Below are positions 1 through 7,031 of a stretch of DNA of 19,606 bases, piece after piece (the stretch's first letter is position 1; every line of letters begins with the position of its first letter). The stretch comes from an uncultured Eubacteriales bacterium. GTDB taxonomy: Bacteria > Bacillota > Clostridia > Oscillospirales > CAG-272. The notes beneath the pieces were generated by a model, which saw only the letters and a list, made by a program, of their open reading frames with translations, made no database searches and was not told the origin of the DNA. The DNA lies in NCBI GenBank assembly GCA_900321265.1, contig ONVJ01000195.1:1-19606 (forward strand). The letters run 5' to 3'. The position numbers and the translations under genes were made by a program.

Positions 1-205
1 CGATCATGTAAAGTCATATTTCGATCACGATAAACTTAAGTCCTATAAAAACTGACTTCGCAGGTTAGTTTATTGCCGGAATAATAACTGTCCAAGCATG
101 GAGACCGGGACAGCTGCCTTCTTTTTGTTTTTTGCCGTAAAGATCTCGATTTGACGGAGGATGACAGGGCCAAAACGGCTCGGTCCCCTCTGAGTAATGC
201 CGATG
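1..205 (+). other. Untranslated, possibly structured leader/3' end, unidentified
   Basis: I see no convincing gene here. Several local helices can be drawn on the + strand: an 8-bp hairpin closing AAACTGAC on GTTAGTTT (about 48-70), CTGTCC pairing with GGACAG (about 88-112), and GGGCC (167-171) on GGTCC (182-186), extended by GGAGG (156-160) on CCTCT (187-191). The stretch leads directly into the terminator at 206-247, so it may be the 3' part of a transcript or small RNA that begins outside the window or near base 50. A 62-codon reading frame on the minus strand (36-224) has no ribosome binding site that I recognise and no family resemblance. The identity is unknown. Confidence 0.3.
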
Positions 206-247
206 GGGTGTCAGGAACTCTCATGACGAGTTTTTGATACCCTTTTT
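206..247 (+). terminator. Rho-independent terminator upstream of the first operon
   Basis: GGGTGTCA (206-213) pairs with TGATACCC (235-242) with one G-U pair. The helix continues through two G-U wobbles and AACTC (216-220) on GAGTT (228-232), closing a 7-base loop. TTTTT (243-247) follows at once. This is a long, near-perfect stem with a U-run, and it sits just before the next promoter, so it isolates the downstream operon from whatever is transcribed upstream. Confidence 0.8.
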
Positions 248-251
248 CCGC

Positions 252-280
252 TTGAATTTTTATTTATTATATGATATAAT
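252..280 (+). promoter_or_regulatory. Sigma-A promoter of the NusG-II/ABC/apbE operon
   Basis: The -35 is TTGAAT (252-257), the spacer is 17 bp, and the -10 is a perfect TATAAT (275-280), in an AT-rich patch that contrasts with the GC-rich coding DNA. Transcription should start near 287. That rules out the ATG at 284 as the start of the first gene and supports the ATG at 338. Confidence 0.85.
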
Positions 281-337
281 ATTATGATTTATTATGTAAA
301 CGCACTGCGGCTTGATCTGCCGGCGAAAGGGACTGAC

Positions 338-727
338 ATGATTTCCAGACGACTTACCGTGTGGGATATAATAACGGTCGCCGCTCTGCTCCTGCTGACC
401 GGGGCTGCCGCGCTTTCGGTGTCGGCTCTTAGACGGGAGAAGGCCGACCGCATCGTCATCAGCAGTGCCGGTGAAGTGATCGGCAGTTATCCGCTCGGAG
501 AGGACAGGCGCATAACCGTAACCGGAAAAGGCGGACAAACGCTTACGGTCGTGATATCCGGAGGCGAGGCATATGTCTGCGACGCGGAATGTCCCGGAAA
601 AGACTGCGAGAAGACGGGCAGGATCTCGAATGCGGGCGGGACGATCGTCTGCGTGCCTCTCGGGATAGTGATCAGAGCCGAAGGCGCAGGCGCATCCGGA
701 GGAGAATACGATGGACTCGCGGGATAA
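338..727 (+). CDS. NusG domain II-containing membrane protein
   Basis: This 129-residue protein has an N-terminal membrane anchor (about residues 8-30) and then a domain resembling NusG domain II (DUF1312 type), predicted to sit outside the membrane. The recognisable part is a four-cysteine pattern at C81, C85, C90 and C105 around CPGKDCEKTG and IVCVPLGIVI, which matches the family's usual 'CPdkiCvktG...IvCLPn' core. The start at 338 is chosen because AAGG (327-330) lies 7 bases upstream and because the in-frame ATG at 284 precedes the predicted transcription start. Despite the name, a membrane-anchored lone domain II is not the transcription factor NusG. Its biochemical role is not established. 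It overlaps the next gene by 17 bases, so the two are co-translated. In Firmicutes this pair is often found near flavin or quinone redox genes. Confidence 0.85.
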   Translation: MISRRLTVWDIITVAALLLLTGAAALSVSALRREKADRIVISSAGEVIGSYPLGEDRRITVTGKGGQTLTVVISGGEAYVCDAECPGKDCEKTGRISNAGGTIVCVPLGIVIRAEGAGASGGEYDGLAG

Positions 728-1328
728 AAACGGTCTGCCGAAAGCCGATATCCCGGAAAAAGCAGCTGGCCCGGAAATGACCGAGTCGGTAGGAGAACCG
801 GTCTCTGCCTCAAAAAGAAAGGCCGCCACACGTAAGATCGTTCTGCTGGGACTTCTGGGAGCTGTCGCGATGGCGCTTTCATATATCGAATTTCTTCTGC
901 CTTCCGGCCTGATCCCGCTTCCCGGAGTGAGGCTTGGGCTGTCAAACATCGCCGTAATTCTCGCATTCGCGCTGATCTCCCGCGGAGCCGGACTTGCTGT
1001 GATGATATTAAAGCTTCTGATGTCGCTTCTGCTCTTCGGAAATCCGATGTCTTTTGCTTTTTCGCTCGGCGGTTCGGCAGCCGCATATCTCAGTCTGCTT
1101 CTTCTGACTCTGCTGAAGGGTAAGATAAGTTTTATCGGAGTATCTGCTGCCTCCGCAGCGGCTCACAGCATCGGTCAGATCGCGGTCGCCGCTATCTTAA
1201 CCGGATCCTCTGCGGTAGCCGGATACCTGCCGCCGATGCTGCTCTTTTCGATCCCTACCGGCGTCATTACCGGGATCGTCATGAATCTCATCGCCCCCGT
1301 ATGCGAAAAAATGACCGAAAAAGGTTAA
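711..1328 (+). CDS. Gx transporter family / heptaprenyl diphosphate synthase component I-like membrane protein
   Basis: This is a 205-residue integral membrane protein. A hydrophilic N-terminus of about 40 residues is followed by five or six hydrophobic segments. The conserved GVRLGLSNI stretch (residues 72-80) and the GNPMSFAFSLGG stretch are typical of the Gx transporter/Hpre_diP_synt_I family. That family resembles the membrane (S) component of ECF-type vitamin transporters. The older name, component I of heptaprenyl diphosphate synthase, is probably misleading. The start at 711 has GGAGGAG (698-704) 6 bases upstream, lying inside the end of the previous gene. An internal ATG at 777 lacks such a site. 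The substrate is unknown; a flavin, quinone precursor or similar small molecule is only a guess from its neighbours. Confidence 0.85.
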   Translation: MDSRDKNGLPKADIPEKAAGPEMTESVGEPVSASKRKAATRKIVLLGLLGAVAMALSYIEFLLPSGLIPLPGVRLGLSNIAVILAFALISRGAGLAVMILKLLMSLLLFGNPMSFAFSLGGSAAAYLSLLLLTLLKGKISFIGVSAASAAAHSIGQIAVAAILTGSSAVAGYLPPMLLFSIPTGVITGIVMNLIAPVCEKMTEKG

Positions 1329-1353
1329 ACTGAAAATACACGAGGAGTAATAA

Positions 1354-2097
1354 ATGCTTACGGTTTCTCATCTTACAAAAAAATACGGAAGGAACGTCGC
1401 CTGCAGGGACATCTCGCTCGAGATCCCAGAAGGCGAGGCCGCCATCCTGCTCGGACCGAACGGAGCCGGAAAATCGACGCTGATGAAGTCGGTTATCGGG
1501 CTTCTGAAATACGAGGGTCAGATAACGGTCAGAGGGCTCAACAACAAATCGTCCGAGGCCAAGAGGATAGTCGGATATATTCCCGAACTGCCTGCTCTCT
1601 ATCCCAATCTGACCGTCTCGGAGCATATGGAGTTCATCGCCAGGGCATACAAGCTCGCGAACTACGCGGACAGAGTCAGCGATCTGCTTGACGCCTTCGA
1701 GCTGACCGACAAAAAGAAAAAGTTCGGCGACGAGCTTTCCAAAGGTATGCAGCAGAAGCTGAACATATGCCTAGGGCTTCTCCCCGACCCCGATCTCGTC
1801 CTGATGGACGAGCCTATGGTGGGACTTGATCCTCATGCGATCAAGGAGCTCAAGCGGGAGATCGACGAGATGCGCAACCGCGGAAAGACTCTCCTCATCA
1901 GCACTCATATCATCGACAGCGTGGACATGCTCTGGGACAGAACGATAATCATGCAGTCGGGTTCGGTCATGGCGTGTGTCGAGAGGAGCGAGCTGGAGAA
2001 GAGCGGAAAGAGCCTTGAAGACTACTTCTTTGAGGTCACCGAGAACAGAAATGCGGATGCGTCGACCCGACCCGCGGACGGAGCGACGGCCGGATGA
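1354..2097 (+). CDS. ABC transporter ATP-binding protein
   Basis: This is a 247-residue nucleotide-binding subunit that would power the permease encoded directly downstream. Visible motifs are Walker A GPNGAGKST (34-42), signature LSKGM (128-132), Walker B LVLMDE (148-153), the D-loop GLD (157-159) and the switch histidine H185. The Q-loop position reads YIPELP, with Glu instead of Gln, as is common in CcmA/ABC-2-like exporters. The C-terminal tail after about residue 225 is polar and probably variable. GAGGAG (1342-1347) lies 6 bases before the ATG. The stop overlaps the next ATG in an ATGA arrangement, indicating translational coupling to the permease. This type of ATPase belongs to ABC-2-like exporters; the cargo cannot be read from the sequence. 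Confidence 0.93.
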   Translation: MLTVSHLTKKYGRNVACRDISLEIPEGEAAILLGPNGAGKSTLMKSVIGLLKYEGQITVRGLNNKSSEAKRIVGYIPELPALYPNLTVSEHMEFIARAYKLANYADRVSDLLDAFELTDKKKKFGDELSKGMQQKLNICLGLLPDPDLVLMDEPMVGLDPHAIKELKREIDEMRNRGKTLLISTHIIDSVDMLWDRTIIMQSGSVMACVERSELEKSGKSLEDYFFEVTENRNADASTRPADGATAG

Positions 2098-3779
2098 GAC
2101 TCTTTCTGTATTATGCCCTTCATTCATTCAAGAACCAGGTCAAGAAGCTGTTCAGGACTTGGGTCGCGATACTGATCGGCGTCATCATAGTCATTTCTCT
2201 TCTTTCCGGCCTGTTCTTTTCACTGATCGACAGGATGGAAGAGGGCGGAGAAGAGCCGGAGCCGTCCACGGACATCCCGGCGGAGACCGACCCTCCCGAG
2301 CCCGAGATCGAGATCGGGCCGTCCTTCCCGGGGGAGGTGACCGACAGGGACGGAAATGTGATCTTCAGCTTTACCCCGCTGGCAAAACTCGATCTGATAA
2401 TCACCGCCGTTATCCTTTTCCTCACGGTATTCCTTATCCTCTTCATGGATAAATCGAGCTTTTTCCTGCCCGCGGACGCCGCGCTGCTCTTCACGTCACC
2501 GCTGTCTCCGCAGAGCATCGTCGCCTTCAGGCTGTCATGCGAGACCGCCGCGATGCTCTTTGCCGGGCTTTATTTCGTCTTTCAGCTCCCCAACCTCATC
2601 GTCAACATGGGGATCGGGATACCGACGGCGATCATAATCTTTCTCGCGTATATTCTTTTCCTGATCGTCATCGATCTGATCAAGGTCGCGCTCTATCTAT
2701 ATTCAGCCGCCGATCAGAAGAAGAGATCCAGAGTCAAATATCTGGCCTTCGGGATCCTGCTCGCGGTCGTTGCCGGAGCCCTCGTCTACAGAAACGCAAA
2801 GGGGATCGACAGCATTCCCGCCGCAGGAGCCGCTTTCCTCGCCTCTGAGTATACGCGCTACGTCCCGATGATAGGCTGGTGCAAGGGCATCGTGATGTAT
2901 GCCGCTGAGGGCAATTATATCGCGTCCGCCCTCTGCGCCGCCGCTACGATCGCAGGCTGCGGGCTGATACTCTTCGTGATCTCAAAGATCAACACCGATT
3001 TCTACGAGGAGGCAATGGCCAAATCCGAGGAGGTCGCCGCGCTTCAGAGAGCGCAGAAGGAGAAGGGGGGACTGTTCGGATCGACCGCAAAGCGGAAGAC
3101 CGACAGGACCGAGAAGCTCCGCCGGGACGGCTTGAAACACGGAAGCGGGGCAAGCATTTATTTCTTCAAGGAACTCTACAACAGATTCCGCTTCGCCTAC
3201 CTGGGATTCATAACAAAGACGATGATCACCTATCTGATCGTCGGAGTCGGCCTTGCCGCGATCCTCAGATTGGTTGCGGACGTCAGGGAATATGCCCCTG
3301 TGGCTCTCGTTCTCGGCGGGCTCGCCTTCTACCGCACGCTCGGCAATCCTCTTGAAAAGGATACCTCGCTCCATTATTTCACGACGGTGCCCGCAGGGAT
3401 CCGCGCAAAGCTGCTCTGGTCGATCTTTGCGGGGACGGTAAACACTGCTCTCGATCTTGTCATACCGATGGCGGTCGCCGCCGTCATAATGGGGACCGGC
3501 CCGCTCAAAGTCGCCGCATGGCTGCTCTTTATACTCTCGGTCGATCTTTACTCGACGGTTGCCGGGACCTTCATAAACCGTTCGCTGCCCGCCAACGCGG
3601 GAGCGACGCTCAAACAGATCATTCAGATCATGTTCCTGTATTTCGGGATCGGTCCCGACGCCGTCATAATCGTTCTTGTGGCGCTGATCGCCGGAATGGG
3701 GCCGGCTGTCGCCGCGGCGGCACTCTTCAATATCGCGGTCGCCGGAGGACTCTTCGCCTTCCTTCCGCTCCTCTTCTGA
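2094..3779 (+). CDS. Putative ABC exporter permease
   Basis: This is a 561-residue polytopic membrane protein with roughly 12 hydrophobic segments. It fits the 'putative ABC exporter' family through the motif around LLFTSPLSPQSIV (131-143), which corresponds to the family's LFtsPis signature. Between the first and second membrane segments is an acidic, proline-rich loop (about residues 48-83), likely outside the cell. A basic, soluble stretch (about 305-350) splits the protein into two membrane halves of about six segments each, so one polypeptide may supply both halves of the pore. It starts inside the ATPase stop codon (ATGA, 2094-2097). The substrate is unknown. Family assignment is fairly safe; a specific function is not claimed. 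Confidence 0.85.
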   Translation: MRLFLYYALHSFKNQVKKLFRTWVAILIGVIIVISLLSGLFFSLIDRMEEGGEEPEPSTDIPAETDPPEPEIEIGPSFPGEVTDRDGNVIFSFTPLAKLDLIITAVILFLTVFLILFMDKSSFFLPADAALLFTSPLSPQSIVAFRLSCETAAMLFAGLYFVFQLPNLIVNMGIGIPTAIIIFLAYILFLIVIDLIKVALYLYSAADQKKRSRVKYLAFGILLAVVAGALVYRNAKGIDSIPAAGAAFLASEYTRYVPMIGWCKGIVMYAAEGNYIASALCAAATIAGCGLILFVISKINTDFYEEAMAKSEEVAALQRAQKEKGGLFGSTAKRKTDRTEKLRRDGLKHGSGASIYFFKELYNRFRFAYLGFITKTMITYLIVGVGLAAILRLVADVREYAPVALVLGGLAFYRTLGNPLEKDTSLHYFTTVPAGIRAKLLWSIFAGTVNTALDLVIPMAVAAVIMGTGPLKVAAWLLFILSVDLYSTVAGTFINRSLPANAGATLKQIIQIMFLYFGIGPDAVIIVLVALIAGMGPAVAAAALFNIAVAGGLFAFLPLLF

Positions 3780-3869
3780 TCCCGCTGCGGGAGGCCGGGC
3801 GAAAACGCGCGGAGGCGGGCGGATATTCCGGCCCGGAAGGGGATCACACTTGCAAAAGGAGGCGCGGAC

Positions 3870-4931
3870 ATGTCGGCGGAGCCGGTAAATAAAAAAAGAA
3901 AAGCGATACTTGCCGCGGTCCTTCTGCCCGTCCTTGCGGCGGTGCTTGTCGCCTCCTTCTTTATCATAAGGTCCTGCCGCGATGCCGGATACAGAGAGGA
4001 CATATTTCTCTCAATGGACACGGTGATCTCGGTAAAGATCGACCCCGACTTCCGGGATTACGAATCGGTCTTCGCGAAATGCCGGGAGCTGACCGAAAAA
4101 TACCGCATGATCTTCGACGCCGACGATCCTCAGTCGGAGGTCGGAAGGCTGAACGCCCTTCCCGAAGAAGAGAGCTGGTCGACCTATCTTGAATGCAGCC
4201 CGGAATTCGCGGAAATATACGAGCTGGGGAGGAATGTCGGTTGGTTAACGAAGCGGGCGTTCTCTCTTCATCTCAGGCGTGAGATCGAGCTCTGGAAGGA
4301 GGCGGAGGCGAACGGCCGTCTTCCAGACGCCGGGGCGATCGCCGCGGCTCTTGATTCTCCGAACGCTCCTGTACTCGTTACCGAATGGCCGTCATCCGGA
4401 CCGAGATTCTGCATGTGCGGCTCGAAGCTTGATTTCGGCGGGATAGCCAAGGGCGCCGCGGAGCAGGCGGTAGTCGACTTCCTCATCGAGTCTGGTGTCC
4501 GATACGGAGTCGTCTCCTTCGGAGGAAACGTCGCCGTATTCGGCAAAAAGCCGGGAGGGAAGACCTTCTCGGTAGGGATCAAAGATCCGACGGGGAAACA
4601 GAGCACAGTGGGAACGCTTCATTTGACCTCCGGATTCGTGTCTGTCTCGGGCAACTATGAGAGATATTATGAGATAGACGGGAACAGATACGGTCATATA
4701 CTCGACCCGCGGACCGGGATGCCCGCCGATACAGATCTTCTCAGCGTGGCGGTGATCTCGGAAAAGGGCGCCGAGGCCGACGCGCTGTCGACCTCGCTCT
4801 TCGTTATGGGCCTTGAGCGGGCGCTCGAGTTCTACAGTGACGGCTGCTTTGATTTCGAAGCGGTATTCGTTACCGCGGACGGGGTCTGCTGCACCGCCGG
4901 GGCAGAATCCTTCTTCGAGCCGTCAGAATGA
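3870..4931 (+). CDS. apbE: FAD:protein FMN transferase (ApbE family)
   Basis: ApbE enzymes move FMN from FAD onto a Ser/Thr of target proteins, forming a phosphoester-linked flavin, and usually act outside the cytoplasmic membrane. This 353-residue protein has an uncleaved-looking N-terminal membrane anchor (about 12-34) and then the ApbE fold. It shows the opening MDTVISVKI (49-57), DFGGIAKG (188-195), GGNVAVFG (218-225), HILDPRTG (276-283) and ADALST (303-308) with the metal-binding Asp. A Cys at 36 follows the hydrophobic segment, but the surrounding residues make a poor lipobox, so I prefer an anchor to a lipoprotein. AAGGAGG (3856-3862) sits 7 bases before the ATG. No flavinylated target, such as an RnfG or FMN-binding-domain protein, lies within the window; the nearby NusG-II and Gx genes suggest a shared envelope redox role. 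Confidence 0.93.
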   Translation: MSAEPVNKKRKAILAAVLLPVLAAVLVASFFIIRSCRDAGYREDIFLSMDTVISVKIDPDFRDYESVFAKCRELTEKYRMIFDADDPQSEVGRLNALPEEESWSTYLECSPEFAEIYELGRNVGWLTKRAFSLHLRREIELWKEAEANGRLPDAGAIAAALDSPNAPVLVTEWPSSGPRFCMCGSKLDFGGIAKGAAEQAVVDFLIESGVRYGVVSFGGNVAVFGKKPGGKTFSVGIKDPTGKQSTVGTLHLTSGFVSVSGNYERYYEIDGNRYGHILDPRTGMPADTDLLSVAVISEKGAEADALSTSLFVMGLERALEFYSDGCFDFEAVFVTADGVCCTAGAESFFEPSE

Positions 4932-4941
4932 AAAATTCTTT

Positions 4942-6504
4942 ATGAAAACCGAGTCTTCAAAGATACAAAAAATGACAAACAACAATGAAGCATGCCTCTT
5001 CGGAGGCTGCCGCGCAACCGAAGGCAGTTCCGAAGCGGCGGAGGGGGGAGAGACGGAGATCTCCTCTTTCGAAAAAAAGATGAGGGACAGGCTGCTCCCG
5101 GAAGACACAGAGCTGAAATACGCTCGATCTGTCGAAGAGGTGCGCCTGCTTCTGAAGGACAGCTGCCCCGGTTACTTTATCCGCACCTTCGGCTGTCAGC
5201 AGAACGAGGCTGACAGCGAGCGGATCGCGGGAATGGCTGAGGCGATGGGCTTTCGGCCGACAGAGGCTCCGGAGGAGGCAAAGCTCATCGTCGTCAATAC
5301 CTGTGCGGTCAGGGAGCACGCCGAGAAGCGGGCGCTGTCGGTGATAGGACAGTACAAGCATCTCAAAAAGCAGGATCCCGGAATCGTAATCGCCGTCTGC
5401 GGCTGCATGGCATCAAGGCCGGAAGTGGCCGCGAAGCTTCGACAAAGCTACCCCTATGTCGATTTTTCATTCGGAACGTCTGAACTTTTCGTATTTCCGC
5501 AGCTCCTTCTCGATCGGCTGAAGGGCGGGCGAAGGACCTTCCGCCCGGCTCCCGACGAGCCGCCGGTTGCCGAATGCATCCCGGTCGTCAGACAGTCGCG
5601 ATACAGCGCCTGGGTGAGCATAATGTACGGGTGCAACAACTTCTGCACCTACTGCGTTGTCCCCTATGTCAGGGGAAGGGAACGCAGCAGGAGGCCGGAG
5701 GCAGTGCTTTCAGAGATCGGGGAGCTTGTGTCGTCGGGCTGCAGGGAAATAACGCTCCTCGGGCAGAACGTCAACTCGTACGGTAAGGACTGTTCCTTCG
5801 ACTGCTCCTTTGCCGAGCTGCTGAGAAGAGCGGACTGCTTCGACGGCGACTATATCCTCCGCTTCATGACCTCCCACCCGAAGGACGCGACCGAGGAGCT
5901 GACCGACGTCATCGCCGGCTCGAGGCATATCGCCCGCCAGTTCCATCTTCCGGCTCAGTCGGGGAGCACGAGGATACTTCGCGCGATGAACCGCGGGTAT
6001 ACGAGAGAGGATTATCTGAAAAAAACAGGGTATATCAGAAACAGGATGCCCGACTGCGCCATCTCCACAGATATCATGGTCGGCTTTCCCGGAGAGACCG
6101 AAGAGGATTTCGCCGAGTCACTCTCGCTCCTGTCAGAGGTCGGATACGATATGGTCTTCTCCTTCATCTATTCGCCGAGAGAGGGCACGCCCGCCGCGCG
6201 TATGGAGCAGATCCCGGATGAAGTCAAGGGCGACAGGATGCGGAGGCTCCTCGATCTTCAGACATCGATCGCTTCCGAAAAGAACATGCGGCTGCTTGGG
6301 AAGACCGAAAGAGTCCTCTGCTTCGGTCCGAGTAAGACCGACGGAGGAATGCTCGAAGGCAGGGACGGCGGCAACAAGCTCGTCCTCTTCGAGGGCGATC
6401 GGTCGCTCGAGGGGAGCTTCGTCGACCTGAGGATCACCGAAGCCGGCGCATTCAACCTCAGGGGCGAGATATGCAGGCAGGAAAGCAAACCGGCATCGGA
6501 ATAA
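4942..6504 (+). CDS. miaB: tRNA-2-methylthio-N6-dimethylallyladenosine synthase MiaB
   Basis: MiaB is a radical-SAM methylthiotransferase that converts i6A37 to ms2i6A37 in tRNAs reading UNN codons. This 520-residue copy has the N-terminal UPF0004 domain starting at RTFGCQQNEADSER, with the auxiliary-cluster cysteines C85, C121 and C155. The radical-SAM motif is YGCNNFCTYC (C231, C235, C238), and a C-terminal TRAM-like domain covers about 455-515. An N-terminal extension of about 75 residues precedes the core and is low in complexity. The start is uncertain: ATG 4942 (chosen; 10 bases after the apbE stop) and ATG 4972 both lack a clear ribosome binding site, so re-initiation after apbE is likely. 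Its partner MiaA, often encoded next to mutL in Clostridia, is not in this window. Confidence 0.95.
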   Translation: MKTESSKIQKMTNNNEACLFGGCRATEGSSEAAEGGETEISSFEKKMRDRLLPEDTELKYARSVEEVRLLLKDSCPGYFIRTFGCQQNEADSERIAGMAEAMGFRPTEAPEEAKLIVVNTCAVREHAEKRALSVIGQYKHLKKQDPGIVIAVCGCMASRPEVAAKLRQSYPYVDFSFGTSELFVFPQLLLDRLKGGRRTFRPAPDEPPVAECIPVVRQSRYSAWVSIMYGCNNFCTYCVVPYVRGRERSRRPEAVLSEIGELVSSGCREITLLGQNVNSYGKDCSFDCSFAELLRRADCFDGDYILRFMTSHPKDATEELTDVIAGSRHIARQFHLPAQSGSTRILRAMNRGYTREDYLKKTGYIRNRMPDCAISTDIMVGFPGETEEDFAESLSLLSEVGYDMVFSFIYSPREGTPAARMEQIPDEVKGDRMRRLLDLQTSIASEKNMRLLGKTERVLCFGPSKTDGGMLEGRDGGNKLVLFEGDRSLEGSFVDLRITEAGAFNLRGEICRQESKPASE

Positions 6505-6537
6505 TTATTCGAGCGTAATCTGAAAGGGAAGAATCTG

Positions 6538-6954
6538 ATGGAAAAAGAAGAGATGCTGAAGCTCGCCGCCGAGATAGGGCGGGGAGTCAGGGATTCTGAA
6601 ATAATGAAAAACTATCTGAAGACCGAAGCCGATTACGGCAGAGACGCCGAGCTTCAGGCCGCCATCACCGAGTATTCGGTGCAGCAGAAGGCGCTTGAAG
6701 GCGCAAATTCAGGCTCATTTACCGATCCTGCGGTGTCTGAGGCGATAACGAAGAGAATGAACGAGCTCTACGGTTATATCTCAAGATCGGCCAGCTTCGA
6801 GGCCTTCAACGCCGCCCGGAACGCCCTCGGCAATCTGCTCGACGAGATAAACCGGGCCATGATGGCAGAGGTCTCCGGCGAGGGCGGCGGGGCGGAGGGA
6901 AGCGACGCCGCGGGTTGCACCGGCGACTGCGCCCACTGCGGGGGCTGCCGCTGA
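6538..6954 (+). CDS. YlbF/YmcA (RicF/RicA) family protein with C-terminal Cys cluster
   Basis: This 138-residue helical protein resembles the Com_YlbF family. In Bacillus subtilis, YlbF, YmcA and YaaT form the Ric (Y) complex, which carries [4Fe-4S] clusters and helps RNase Y mature mRNAs. The body (about 1-112) is mostly alpha-helical. After a Gly/Ala linker the tail ends in CTGDCAHCGGC (C127, C131, C134, C137), a likely Fe-S ligand set. AAAGGGAAG lies just upstream of ATG 6538. Placement between miaB and mutS is common in Clostridia. I cannot tell from sequence alone whether it is the YlbF or the YmcA counterpart, so no symbol is given. Confidence 0.85.
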   Translation: MEKEEMLKLAAEIGRGVRDSEIMKNYLKTEADYGRDAELQAAITEYSVQQKALEGANSGSFTDPAVSEAITKRMNELYGYISRSASFEAFNAARNALGNLLDEINRAMMAEVSGEGGGAEGSDAAGCTGDCAHCGGCR

Positions 6955-7031
6955 GCCGCGGAAGGCGGTCAGGCGAATCTCGTTTTAGCGCCGTCAGGCG
7001 GCGATAAATCTCAAAAAGGGGTGTTATCGGC

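Noticed and set aside
36..224. 62-codon open frame on the minus strand
   Set aside because: It has no recognisable family and no clear ribosome binding site, and it lies over a region that looks like structured + strand RNA ending in a terminator.
40..247. 6S RNA candidate
   Set aside because: A few fragments resemble 6S motifs, but I could not form the long closing stem and central bubble. The 3' part folds instead as a plain terminator.
284..340. Upstream ATG (284) as start of the NusG-II gene
   Set aside because: It lies 4 bases after the -10 box, before the expected transcription start, and has no ribosome binding site. ATG 338 has one.
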